Under the pieces are notes generated by a model, which was given only the letters and a program-made list of their open reading frames with translations, searched no databases and had not been told where the DNA came from. This document shows positions 33,725-41,404 of a DNA stretch of 64,000 nt, one piece after another. Location: positions 248,001-312,000 of the forward strand of contig NZ_FZNR01000005.1 in NCBI RefSeq assembly GCF_900188005.1. The letters run 5' to 3'. How positions within the stretch are numbered: position 1 is the stretch's first letter; the number at the start of each line of letters is the position of its first letter. The position numbers and the translations under genes were made by a program. The DNA is from Actinoplanes regularis. GTDB taxonomy: Bacteria > Actinomycetota > Actinomycetes > Mycobacteriales > Micromonosporaceae.

Positions 33725-34240
33725 GACCGGGGCCGGGGACGCGACTTCCGGCGCGTCCCCGGCCGCGTCCGCCGCCATCCGGGCATAGCGCTCGGCGATG
33801 TCCGCCGGCGCCGGCCCCGCATCAGCGCCAGCTCGCAAAAGACCGGCGCGCGGGCCGTGACAAGCACGGTGCGCGCGTCGGCGTCCAGGCCCGCGCGGGT
33901 GATCACGACAGCGGCCCGGGCATACCGGTCCTCCCAGAACGACCGCAGTACGTGCGCGGCGATCAGCGTCCGCGCGATCGACGGCCGCTCGGTGAGTGCG
34001 GTGACCGCCTCCCGGTTGATCGCGGCGAGGCACCGACCAGCGACCCGGTGTCCAGCGGCTCCCACGGCTGCTCACGTGCCGCCTCGACGATGTCGGCCAG
34101 CGAGCCGCCGGTAAACGGTGGTCCGCTGCACGCCCGAGCGCGCGGCGACGGCGTCGACGGTCAGCGCGTCACATCCCTCGTCCTCGCCGACGAAGGCAGC
34201 TATACGCTCGCGCCGATGGTCCGTTGGGTGCAAACCGGGC
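33725..34240 (-). pseudogene. TetR family regulator, multiply frameshifted
   Basis: Pieces in three frames line up as one TetR protein: RRERIAAFVGEDEGCDALTV with DAVAARSGVQRTTVYRR (HTH), then SLADIVEAAREQPWEPLDTG, then INREAVTALTERPSIARTLI and VLRSFWEDRYARAAVVITRA, then PAPADIAERYARMAADAAGD. At least three single-base shifts are needed to join them, near 34115, 34033 and 33825, and no intact start remains. It separates the cellulase gene from the arsenic genes. What it once regulated is unknown. Confidence 0.75.
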
Positions 34241-34253
34241 TTGATGCGTCTGA

Positions 34254-34664
34254 TCAGGCGGTCGGGAGCAGATCGGTGAGCAGGACTTCGATCCGGGCTT
34301 TGATCTCGTCGCGGATCGGGCGGACGGCGTCGACGCCCTTGCCGGCCGGGTCCTCGAGTTTCCAGTCCTCGTAGCGTTTACCGGGGAAGACGGGGCAGGC
34401 GTCGCCGCAGCCCATCGTGATGATCACGTCGGACTCCTGGGCTCCTTCCCAGGTCAGTTTGGTGGGGGTCTGGTCGGTGATGTCGATGCCGACCTCTTGC
34501 ATCGCCTGCACTGCGGCCGGGTTGATGGTCTCGGCGGGGGCGGAGCCGGCGGAGCGGACCTCGACTCGGTCGCCGGCGAGGTGGCGTAGCCAGCCTGCGG
34601 CCATCTGGGAGCGGCCGGCGTTGTGGACGCAGACGAACAGGACGGTGGGCTTGGTGTCGGTCAT
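34254..34664 (-). CDS. arsC: Arsenate reductase, low-MW phosphatase type
   Basis: 136 residues. The P-loop CVHNAGRSQMAAG (C12-x5-R18) and the C-terminal cysteines in MGCGDACP (Cys86, Cys90) are those of LMW-PTP-fold arsenate reductases, with the following KRYEDWKLEDP block. It reduces As(V) to As(III), in actinobacteria with mycothiol/mycoredoxin or thioredoxin. Start ATG at 34664 behind GAGGAAG. Downstream of the aquaporin gene (35 bp) in the same orientation. Confidence 0.95.
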   Translation of the reverse strand: MTDTKPTVLFVCVHNAGRSQMAAGWLRHLAGDRVEVRSAGSAPAETINPAAVQAMQEVGIDITDQTPTKLTWEGAQESDVIITMGCGDACPVFPGKRYEDWKLEDPAGKGVDAVRPIRDEIKARIEVLLTDLLPTA

Positions 34665-34699
34665 GGCTGGTTCTTCCTCGAGTGCGGGGAGAAATCGGT

Positions 34700-35443
34700 T
34701 CAGGGCCGGTGGGCGGCTTGATCGATGGGGTGGGCGACCACGATGTCGTCCGCGCTCCGTCCGGCGTCCGGATAGAAGGCCAGGAGCAGGCCGACGCCGA
34801 TGAGTAGTCCGGCCAGCTGTGCGATGACGAAGCCGGGCACCGAGGCTGGGGCGATGCCTGCGAAGGTGTCGGTGAAGGCGCGGCCGATGGTGACGGCTGG
34901 GTTGGCGAAACTTGTCGATGAGGTGAACCAGTAGGCGGCGCCGATGTAGGCGCCGACCGCGGCCGGGGCCACTGCGGCTCTGCCGGATCGGCCGAGGGCG
35001 AAGATCAGAAGGAGCAGGCCGGCGGTCGCGACGATCTCGCCGAGCCACAGGTTGCCGGCCGAGCGTTCTTTGCTCGCGAACGTGACCGGGGCCAGGTCGA
35101 ACATCAGGTTCGCCAGGACTGAGCCGGCGATCGCCCCGGTGGTTTGTGCCGCTGCGTATCCGGCGAGGTCTCGGCCGGGCAGCCCGGTGCCGGTGCGGCG
35201 GCCGAGGAACCAGTCCGCGGCCGACACGACGGGGTTGAAATGAGCGCCGGAGATCGGGCCGAACGTGAGGATCAGCGCGCTGAGCGCGAACGCGGTGGCG
35301 ACCGAGTTCTCCAGCAGCTGCAGGCCGACGTCGTTCGGGGACAGTCGCGAGGCCATGATGCCGGAGCCGACGACAGCGGTGACCAGCAGCGCGGTGCCGA
35401 GGAACTCGGCGAGCAGTCGCCGCCACGATGCGATGGTGTGCAT
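34700..35443 (-). CDS. Aquaglyceroporin-type channel in an arsenic operon (AqpS-like)
   Basis: 247 residues with six membrane segments and both MIP half-helix motifs: SGAHFNPVV (NPV variant of the first NPA box) and SFANPAVTIGRAF (second NPA). MIP channels in ars operons let As(III) leave the cell after ArsC reduction, replacing an ArsB/Acr3 pump, neither of which is found next to these genes. Located between arsC and the ArsR-ArsC fusion on the minus strand. Confidence 0.9.
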   Translation of the reverse strand: MHTIASWRRLLAEFLGTALLVTAVVGSGIMASRLSPNDVGLQLLENSVATAFALSALILTFGPISGAHFNPVVSAADWFLGRRTGTGLPGRDLAGYAAAQTTGAIAGSVLANLMFDLAPVTFASKERSAGNLWLGEIVATAGLLLLIFALGRSGRAAVAPAAVGAYIGAAYWFTSSTSFANPAVTIGRAFTDTFAGIAPASVPGFVIAQLAGLLIGVGLLLAFYPDAGRSADDIVVAHPIDQAAHRP

Positions 35444-35486
35444 GAAATGTGACTCCGGTCGGTGGTGGGGGCGCGGTGCCGGGTGG

Positions 35487-36164
35487 TCAGCGGCCGGATC
35501 GGGCCGGAGTGATCCGGTCGATGCGGCCGGCGAGATCGGTGTAGGTGGCCTCGAAGGCGGCATCGGTGTCGATGCGGGACGGGTCGGGGATCGACCAGTG
35601 CAGGCGGGGCCGGGCCGCGCTGGTGAGGTCTTCGTGGGCGTTGTCGCAGACGGCGATGACCAGGTCGCCGTCGTGCAGCACGTCGTCGACGTGGTGGGTG
35701 CCGGCCGGGTCGAGGGTGAGGCCGTGTTCGCGGGCGATCCGGATCGCACGGGGATGCACGCACGGCGCGGGGTGCGTGCCGGCGGAGGCGACCGATCCGC
35801 CGATGCGGTCGCGCCACAGGGCGGCGGCCAGCTGGGAGCGGGCCGAGTTGTGGGTGCAGACGAACACCACCCGTTCGGCGCCGTCCAGGCGCGGGGCGGT
35901 CAGTATCGACAACACGCCGGGCGCCAGGTGCAGGTAGGTGCGACGGCGGTCGCCTTCGGAGCGGGTCCGGGCGATCAGACCCGCCTCCCGCAGCACCTTC
36001 ACGTGATGGGCGACCAGGTTGGTCGGCATACCGAGCTCGGCGGCGATCTCGCCGGGGGAGGCGTCGCCGAGCGTGAGGGCGTCGACGATCGCCAGCCGGG
36101 CCGGGTCGCCGAGCGCGGCATGCACCCGGGCCCGCGCCTGCAACGACGAAGATTCAGCATTCAT
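35487..36164 (-). CDS. ArsR-ArsC fusion protein
   Basis: 225 residues from the ATG at 36164. Residues 1-88 are an ArsR-type winged helix (ALGDPARLAIVDALTLGDAS, PTNLVAHHVKVLREAGLIAR), and residues ~97-225 are an ArsC/LMW-PTP domain with VFVCTHNSARSQLAAALW (C103-x5-R109), plus cysteines in TPAPCVHPRA and IAVCDN. Sensor and reductase in one chain are known in actinobacteria. An operator-like inverted repeat covers the start codon, consistent with autorepression. Confidence 0.93.
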   Translation of the reverse strand: MNAESSSLQARARVHAALGDPARLAIVDALTLGDASPGEIAAELGMPTNLVAHHVKVLREAGLIARTRSEGDRRRTYLHLAPGVLSILTAPRLDGAERVVFVCTHNSARSQLAAALWRDRIGGSVASAGTHPAPCVHPRAIRIAREHGLTLDPAGTHHVDDVLHDGDLVIAVCDNAHEDLTSAARPRLHWSIPDPSRIDTDAAFEATYTDLAGRIDRITPARSGR

Positions 36165-36188
36165 TGACTCAATAATGACTGAGCCAAT
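36163..36188 (-). promoter_or_regulatory. Operator-like inverted repeat at the ArsR-ArsC start
   Basis: ATTGACTCA (36163-36171) and TGAGCCAAT (36180-36188) are 9-bp arms with one mismatch and an 8-bp spacer. The repeat overlaps the start codon at 36162-36164, as expected for an ArsR-family autoregulatory site on a leaderless or near-leaderless promoter. Confidence 0.6.
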
Positions 36189-36315
36189 TTGTCGAAGGCA
36201 AGTGAACGCCGGGTGAACGTCTGCGTGCTGATCGGGGTGGTGGCGATCAAGCTGACCCCCGTTGCCGGCCGCCGGTCTCCGGCGTTCTCGATCGGGTGCA
36301 GCAAGGGTGAATCGG

Positions 36316-36918
36316 TCAGCATGCGGGGACGCTGGGGGCCTCGTTGTCACCGATGAAAGTGATCGGCTGCTCGAGTGGAAGATCACGGGTAGTGGCGATG
36401 CCCAGCCAGCTGATCCTGAACCGGAGGAATTCAATGGTGAAGCTGTTGCCATCCATGGGCGGCTGGCACGTCATGGTCAGCGACCAGTGGACGGTCGCCT
36501 CCTCTTCGGGGGCGAGCGTCACCTGCTTCTGTGCGGTCGCCGACCCGTTGAAGCCGGGGATGCCCGGCTCGAAGGTGACCTGCTGATGTGAGAGCCATTC
36601 GAACGTGTCGACGTCGAGGCCGTGCAGGGTGAAGGGCAGGTGACCGTCGTTGCGGACGCTGAAGGTGGCGGTCACCGTCGCGGCGTGCCTGCCACGTACC
36701 ACCATCCGGGTGTTCGTCACGCCGTCGTTGGCCCACGACATGCCCTCGCCAGGACCGATCAAGCCGCCCTCGCCCATCCGAGGGTTGCCCCACCATACGA
36801 AGGAGGTGGCGGCGGCTGCGACAACGAGCACGACAGCGGCGATCACCAACCGGCGGCGCCGCTTTGGCCGCGGGCGTGGATCGGTCACCGTGGTCGTGCT
36901 GCCTTCAGTCGTATCCAT
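36316..36918 (-). CDS. Membrane-anchored protein of unknown function in the arsenic region
   Basis: 200 residues from the ATG at 36918 behind CAGGAAGATCAGG. A basic N-terminus (RPRPKRRRR) precedes one TM (~25-43, LVIAAVVLVVAAAATSFVWW); the rest is extracytoplasmic and beta-rich: TVTATFSVRNDGHLPFTLHG, then VTLAPEEEATVHWSLTMTC. This looks like an immunoglobulin-like beta-sandwich with two Cys (MTCQPP and the C-terminal VPAC). No enzymatic motif. Its link with arsenic is positional only. Confidence 0.65.
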   Translation of the reverse strand: MDTTEGSTTTVTDPRPRPKRRRRLVIAAVVLVVAAAATSFVWWGNPRMGEGGLIGPGEGMSWANDGVTNTRMVVRGRHAATVTATFSVRNDGHLPFTLHGLDVDTFEWLSHQQVTFEPGIPGFNGSATAQKQVTLAPEEEATVHWSLTMTCQPPMDGNSFTIEFLRFRISWLGIATTRDLPLEQPITFIGDNEAPSVPAC

Positions 36919-37124
36919 CCTGATCTTCCTGTGCCGGTGGGCTCCGCCGTAGAAGATCGTGTCACGCAGTGTCGAGCCGGTTCGGGGATCTGTCCCCGGT
37001 TCGCGAAGGGCCCTGCCTGGTATTAGAGATGCTTCCCAGGCCACCGTGACCGGCGTTGCGGCAGAGCCTGGGTCAGTCAGGCGGCCTGTTTCGTCGGAGC
37101 GTCGATCGGATGCGGCTGCGCGGG

Positions 37125-37484
37125 TCAGGTGAGCAGAGTTGCCAGGCGGCGGAGCATGTCCTGCCGTGGCCGGTAGTAGACCCAGCTCGCCCGGCGTTCG
37201 GCGTCGACCAGACCCGCCTCACGCAGGGTTTTCAGGTGGTGCGAGATGGTCGAGCCGGACACGTCGAAGGCCGGGGTGAGGTCGCAGACGCAGATCTCCC
37301 CGTCCGGGGCCGAGGCGATCATCGACATCAGCTGCAGCCGGACCGGATCGCCGAGAGCTTTGAAGGCCGCCGACAGGTTCACGGCGGTGGCCGAGTCGAT
37401 GCGCTGCTGGGCCATCGGAGGGCAGCACGGCACCTCCGCTTCCGGGTTCGAGGAGACGGGGGCAGGAGAGGCCGGTTTCGACAT
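37125..37484 (-). CDS. arsR: ArsR family As(III)-responsive repressor
   Basis: 119 residues. The winged helix carries the ICVCDLT metalloid site (Cys65, Cys67) in the DNA-binding helix region, followed by VSGSTISHHLKTLREAGLVD. An extra vicinal pair sits near the N-terminus (EVPCCPPM, Cys20-Cys21), giving a likely three-Cys As(III) site. Divergent from the Cys-rich protein gene across 117 bp that hold inverted repeats, so it should control both directions. Confidence 0.93.
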   Translation of the reverse strand: MSKPASPAPVSSNPEAEVPCCPPMAQQRIDSATAVNLSAAFKALGDPVRLQLMSMIASAPDGEICVCDLTPAFDVSGSTISHHLKTLREAGLVDAERRASWVYYRPRQDMLRRLATLLT

Positions 37485-37529
37485 GAGTCGAGTTTGACAA
37501 GCGTCGAATCCGTATGCAAGTCTTGATTT

Positions 37530-37565
37530 CGAGAGTCATCGAATCCAGCGGTTATCGAAACCGCT
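37530..37565. promoter_or_regulatory. Inverted repeats between arsR and the Cys-rich gene
   Basis: Two elements: TTCGA-GAGTCA-TCGAA (around 37528-37543) and, perfectly, AGCGGTT-ATCGA-AACCGCT (37547-37565). They lie 37-75 bp before the Cys-rich gene and ~45-80 bp before arsR on the other strand, the right place for ArsR operators. Confidence 0.5.
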
Positions 37566-37601
37566 TCGGTGCCCGCGTTCCTCGAGTCAAGGAGACCCGC
37601 G

Positions 37602-37853
37602 ATGAGTGACACCACCACCACCACCACCACCACCACCACCGGCGGCTTCACCGGTGACCCGGCCGCCGCCCTGACCGTGACCGGCGCGAGCGGCTGCTGC
37701 GGTACCACCCCCTCGGCAGCCGTCACCGAGCCGACGGCGACGAGTTCGGCCCCGTGTTGCGGCACCGCAGCCGAGGCGACCGCCGAGGGTTCCTGCTGCG
37801 GTAGTGCCGCCAAGACCGAGGCGGCCGCCGCAGGGCACGGCTGCTGCGAATGA
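37602..37853 (+). CDS. Small Cys-Cys-rich protein with a ten-threonine tract
   Basis: 83 residues from the ATG at 37602 behind AAGGAGA. After MSD come ten consecutive Thr, then four vicinal cysteine pairs at 32-33, 52-53, 65-66 and 81-82, three of them as CCG(T/S), separated by Ala/Thr/Glu-rich spacers; the last pair is at the C-terminus (GHGCCE). No hydrophobic core is apparent, so it is probably unstructured without a ligand. Vicinal thiols bind trivalent arsenic tightly, so a sequestering peptide or metallochaperone is likely (inference). It overlaps the M28 peptidase gene by 4 bp. I do not know a named family. Confidence 0.8.
   Translation: MSDTTTTTTTTTTGGFTGDPAAALTVTGASGCCGTTPSAAVTEPTATSSAPCCGTAAEATAEGSCCGSAAKTEAAAAGHGCCE
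37611..37640 (+). repeat. (ACC)10 trinucleotide repeat
   Basis: Ten perfect ACC codons encode the threonine tract of the Cys-rich protein. Slippage would change tract length in steps of one Thr without breaking the frame. Confidence 0.97.
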
Positions 37854-39100
37854 ACACGCCCACCATCGGGCCCGGCGGTCTGGACCGGTTGCTGGCCGGG
37901 ATCGACGCCGACCGGATGACCGCCACGGTCGCCACGCTCGCCGGACCCGCGTTCACCGGGCGGCGTGCCGGCAGCCCCGGCGGCCTGGCCGCCCGGACCT
38001 GGCTCGACCGGCAGATGGCCGTCCTGGGCGCACAGGTGACGACCGCGCCGTTCGAGGTCCGGGCCGTCCCGCAGATCCACGCCGCGCCGGAGGCCACCTG
38101 GCACGACGGCAACGGTTCGCACTCGCTGGTGTTCGGCCGTGCCGTGATGCCGCATCCGGCCTCGGCCGACCTGCCGGTCGTCCGCCGTGGCGGGCTCGCG
38201 GTCGCAGGCTCGGGCGATCCGGTCGGGCGATGGCTGCTGGTCCCGGCCGGGATGTCGCTGTTCGACGCGTACGGCCATGCCGACGGCGCGGCCGGCCTGC
38301 TGATCGCCCGCGACACCGACCCGGACGGCTGGCACTACACGGTGCTGGCCGGCTCTGATCCCGGCCCGCTGCCGATCCTGACCCTCGACCGCGCGACCCA
38401 CACCACGATGACCACGGCTGCTGGCACCGGCGTCGGGTGGCTCGCGGCGACCACCCCGATCCGCCGTGTCGACGTGACCGCCGCGAACCTGCACGCCACC
38501 TGGCCGCAGACGAGCGGTGCAGGCGTTCAGGTGCTGCTCACCGCGCACTTCGACGGCGTCGGTGACCATCCCGGCCTGCGTCAGCCCGCGGCGTCGGACA
38601 ACGCCACCGGCGTTGCCGTCGTCCTGGAAGCCGCCCGGATCCTCGTTCCGGCGCTACCGGAGGGGATCGGGCTCGCTGTCGCGCTCCTGGACGCGGAGGA
38701 GGTCGGCGCCCTCGGCTCCGCCCACCACGCCGGACAGCTCCGCAGGGCCGGCGCGACCCCGCTGGTGATCAACGTCGACGGCGCCGGACATCTGGGGGCG
38801 GCGGCAGCTGTGGAGGCCGGCGGGCCCGTGCATCGGCTGCTGGCGCTGCTCGACCAGGCCGGACGGCACACCGGGTTGTCGCTGACGGCCGGGCCGGTCG
38901 CCTCCGACAACCGCCGCTACGCCGCCGCCGGCCTCGCCGCGGTCGGGATCGGCGCCGGGATGGGCGGCTACCACAGCCCCGCCGACACCCCTGAGCGCGT
39001 CGACCCGGCCACGCCGGCCGCGGTGTGCCGCCTGGTCGTGGCAACCGTGTGGCTGACCGCCACCAGCACATCTACACTTTCATCGTTGATCGGCGATTGA
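37850..39100 (+). CDS. M28-family zinc aminopeptidase
   Basis: 416 residues, no signal peptide. The binuclear zinc ligands of M28 enzymes are all visible: LTAHFDGVGD (His, Asp), QPAASDNATG (bridging Asp), LLDAEEVGALGS (catalytic Glu pair), INVDGAGH (Asp) and GGYHSPADTPERVD (His). The ATG overlaps the stop of the Cys-rich gene (37850-37853), so the two are made together. A peptidase bound so closely to a Cys-rich peptide suggests it processes or recycles that peptide or an arsenic-containing peptide (inference); a role outside arsenic metabolism cannot be excluded. Confidence 0.88.
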   Translation: MNTPTIGPGGLDRLLAGIDADRMTATVATLAGPAFTGRRAGSPGGLAARTWLDRQMAVLGAQVTTAPFEVRAVPQIHAAPEATWHDGNGSHSLVFGRAVMPHPASADLPVVRRGGLAVAGSGDPVGRWLLVPAGMSLFDAYGHADGAAGLLIARDTDPDGWHYTVLAGSDPGPLPILTLDRATHTTMTTAAGTGVGWLAATTPIRRVDVTAANLHATWPQTSGAGVQVLLTAHFDGVGDHPGLRQPAASDNATGVAVVLEAARILVPALPEGIGLAVALLDAEEVGALGSAHHAGQLRRAGATPLVINVDGAGHLGAAAAVEAGGPVHRLLALLDQAGRHTGLSLTAGPVASDNRRYAAAGLAAVGIGAGMGGYHSPADTPERVDPATPAAVCRLVVATVWLTATSTSTLSSLIGD

Positions 39101-39106
39101 CGATGA
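39080..39106 (+). promoter_or_regulatory. Operator-like inverted repeat TCATCGT / ACGATGA
   Basis: Perfect 7-bp arms (39080-39086, 39100-39106) with a 13-bp spacer, spanning the end of the peptidase gene and ending 15 bp before the second ArsR start. Likely an internal promoter operator for ArsR, ArsN and the downstream genes. Confidence 0.6.
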
Positions 39107-39121
39107 TGTGGGTGAGGGTGA

Positions 39122-39451
39122 ATGGCCGAGCTGTTGGCGCGCGAGACCGCGCAGATGTACGCGTCGTGGTTCCGGGCGCTCGCGGACCCGTCCCGGGTGC
39201 AACTGGTGGAGTTGCTGGCCCGGGAGAACCGGCCGATGCCGGTCGGGGAGATCGTCACCGCGATGGGGCTGGCCCAGTCCACCGTCTCCCAGCATTTGAA
39301 GATCCTCGCCGAGGCGCGGTTCGTACTGGCCGAACCGGTCGGCAACGCCCGCCACTACCGGATCAACACCCGCTGCATCGACTGCTTCCCGTCCGCCGCC
39401 GACGTCGTGATGGGCAAACCCGCCCCGGCCACCAACGGAGGCTGCGCATGA
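39122..39451 (+). CDS. Second ArsR-family repressor, C-terminal Cys type
   Basis: 109 residues. Winged helix: WFRALADPSRVQLVELLARE, then MGLAQSTVSQHLKILAEARF. It lacks the CVC site in the recognition region and instead has a CIDC pair near the C-terminus (RCIDCFPSAADVV) plus a Cys two residues from the end, a different sensor-site placement like that of C-terminal As(III)/Sb(III) or metal sensors. The stop overlaps the acetyltransferase start (ATGA, 39448-39451). Start ATG follows GTGAGGGTGA. Confidence 0.9.
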   Translation: MAELLARETAQMYASWFRALADPSRVQLVELLARENRPMPVGEIVTAMGLAQSTVSQHLKILAEARFVLAEPVGNARHYRINTRCIDCFPSAADVVMGKPAPATNGGCA

Positions 39452-39951
39452 CCGCGATCGTGCGGCCGATGACCGCCGCCGACGCAGCGCCGGTCCTGGC
39501 GATCTATCAGACCGGCCTCGACAGCGGTGACGCCAGCTTCGAACACACCGCCCCGACCTGGGCAGCCTTCGACAACACCCGGCTGCCCGAACACCGCCAC
39601 GTCGCCATCGGAGCCGACCACACTGTCCTCGGCTGGGTCGCCGTCTGCGCGGTCTCCGCCCGCTCCGTCTACGCCGGCGTCGTCGAGCACTCCATCTACG
39701 TACACCCGCAAGCTCGCGGCCGCGGCATCGGCCGAGCCCTGCTCGACGCCCTGATCCGATCCACCGAGACGGCCGGGATCTGGACCATCCAATCCGGAAT
39801 CTTCCCGGAGAACACCGCCAGCCTCGCCCTGCACCACGCCTGCGGATTCCGCACCGTCGGCGTCCGCGAACGCGTCGGCCGCCACGCCGCTCGCGGCAAC
39901 CAGTGGCGCGACGTCGTCTTCATCGAACGCCGCAGCCCGCACATCAACTGA
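39448..39951 (+). CDS. arsN: GNAT acetyltransferase, ArsN/phosphinothricin acetyltransferase type
   Basis: 167 residues. The acetyl-CoA loop is VHPQARGRGIGRALLDALI and the ending GFRTVGVRERVGRHAARGNQ, WRDVVFIERR is characteristic of PAT/ArsN enzymes. ArsN1 members acetylate the arsenic antibiotic arsinothricin; PAT acetylates phosphinothricin. Tight coupling to an ArsR gene favours the arsinothricin role, by genomic context only. Confidence 0.88.
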   Translation: MTAIVRPMTAADAAPVLAIYQTGLDSGDASFEHTAPTWAAFDNTRLPEHRHVAIGADHTVLGWVAVCAVSARSVYAGVVEHSIYVHPQARGRGIGRALLDALIRSTETAGIWTIQSGIFPENTASLALHHACGFRTVGVRERVGRHAARGNQWRDVVFIERRSPHIN

Positions 39952-39986
39952 CCCGCAGCACACCCTTCCCAGACAGGAGCCTTCTC

Positions 39987-41399
39987 GTGTCCAGCCAGCT
40001 CTCCGCCCTTCCCGTCGTGGTCATCGGCGCCGGCCCGGTCGGCCTCGCCGCCGCCGCCCACCTCACCGAACGCGACCTGCCGTTCCTCGTCCTCGAAGCC
40101 GGCGACACCCCGGCCGCCGCCGTCCGGCAATGGGGTCACGTGCGCTTGTTCTCGCCCTGGCGATACAACATCGACCAGGCCGCCGCCCGCCTGCTGAACG
40201 AGGCCGGCTGGGTACGCCCCGACGACGACAAACTGCCCACCGGCGCCCAACTCGCCGCCGACTACCTGCAACCGCTCGCCGACCTGCCCGCGCTCAAGCC
40301 ACACATCCGCTACGGGGCCAGGGTCGCCGCGGTCACCCGCCTGGGCCTCGACCGGGTCCGTAGCCTCGGCCGGGAGAACACCCCCTTCCTCGTACGGCTC
40401 GCTGACGGCACCGACCTCCACGCCCAAGCGGTCATCGACGCCTCCGGCACCTGGAGCACCCCGAACGTGCTCGGCGCCTTCGGTATCCCCGCGCACGGCG
40501 AGACCAGCGCGACGGCGTACGTCGACAGCGCCCTGCCGGACGTCTTGGACCGCGACCGCGACCGATACGCGGGCAAGCGGATCCTGGTGGTCGGTGCCGG
40601 GCACTCCGCCGCCAACACCATCCTGGCCCTGGCCGCCCTTGCCGAGCAGGCACCCGGCACCGAAGTGACCTGGGCAGTGCGCTCCAGCGCCCCGACCCGC
40701 ACCTACGGCGGTGAGAGCGCCGACGCCCTCCCGGCTCGGGGAGCCCTCGGCACCCGGCTGCGTGAGCTCGTCGAAACCGGCGCCATCACCCTGCTCACCC
40801 GCTTCCTGGTGCAGCGCGTCACCACCGACGGCCACACCGTGCGGGTATCCGACGGCGACCGCACCATCACCGCCGACCGGATCGTCTCAGCGACCGGCTT
40901 CCGCCCCGACCACACCATCACCGGCGAACTGCGCCTCGACCTCGACCCGATCCTCGGCTCCACCCGCACCCTCGCACCCCTGATCGACCCGAACGAACAC
41001 TCCTGCGGCACCGTCCCACCGCACGGCGCCGACGAACTCACCCACCCCGAGCCGGGCTACTTCGCCATCGGCGTCAAGAGCTACGGCCGCGCCCCGACGT
41101 TCCTGCTCGCCACCGGCTACGAACAGGCCCGCTCCGTGACCGCGGCCCTGGCCGGAGACTGGGAAGCCGCCCGTGATGTGCAGCTCGACCTGCCCGAAAC
41201 CGGCGTCTGCAACAGCAACCCGGTCGAGGCCGAGGACACCATCGGCGCGGGCGGCTGCTGCGGCGAATCCGCCTCGGCGGTCGAGCCCGCGGGGCGGGGG
41301 CTGGCGACCGGTATCGCCGGCGGGCTGCTCACCGTCCCGGTACAGCTGATCACCCTCGACGAAAAGCCGGCCGGGGACCAGGCCGGCACCTGCTGCTGA
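39987..41399 (+). CDS. FAD/NAD(P)-dependent oxidoreductase with a Cys-rich tail (ArsO-like)
   Basis: 470 residues from a GTG behind ACAGGAG. FAD-binding GAGPVG (GxGxxG) near the N-terminus, LFSPWRYNID, a second nucleotide site VVGAGHSAANTI, and the SATGFRPDHT strand define a flavin monooxygenase/thioredoxin-reductase-like fold. After the catalytic core a ~60-residue tail carries NSNPVEAEDTIGAGGCCGES and ends GTCC, i.e. two vicinal Cys pairs, one in the same GCCG context as the Cys-rich protein. FAD enzymes of this type occur in ars operons (ArsO), but the reaction is unclear. Confidence 0.8.
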   Translation: MSSQLSALPVVVIGAGPVGLAAAAHLTERDLPFLVLEAGDTPAAAVRQWGHVRLFSPWRYNIDQAAARLLNEAGWVRPDDDKLPTGAQLAADYLQPLADLPALKPHIRYGARVAAVTRLGLDRVRSLGRENTPFLVRLADGTDLHAQAVIDASGTWSTPNVLGAFGIPAHGETSATAYVDSALPDVLDRDRDRYAGKRILVVGAGHSAANTILALAALAEQAPGTEVTWAVRSSAPTRTYGGESADALPARGALGTRLRELVETGAITLLTRFLVQRVTTDGHTVRVSDGDRTITADRIVSATGFRPDHTITGELRLDLDPILGSTRTLAPLIDPNEHSCGTVPPHGADELTHPEPGYFAIGVKSYGRAPTFLLATGYEQARSVTAALAGDWEAARDVQLDLPETGVCNSNPVEAEDTIGAGGCCGESASAVEPAGRGLATGIAGGLLTVPVQLITLDEKPAGDQAGTCC

Positions 41400-41404
41400 A
41401 CCCG

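Noticed and set aside
37587..37838. Gly-rich minus-strand frame opposite the Cys-rich gene
   Set aside because: It is the complement of the ACC repeat and Cys-rich codons; the plus strand has the ribosome site, overlap and context.
41180..41230. LPETG in the flavoprotein as a sortase sorting signal
   Set aside because: It is internal, not followed by a proper membrane segment and basic tail, and the protein has no signal peptide.
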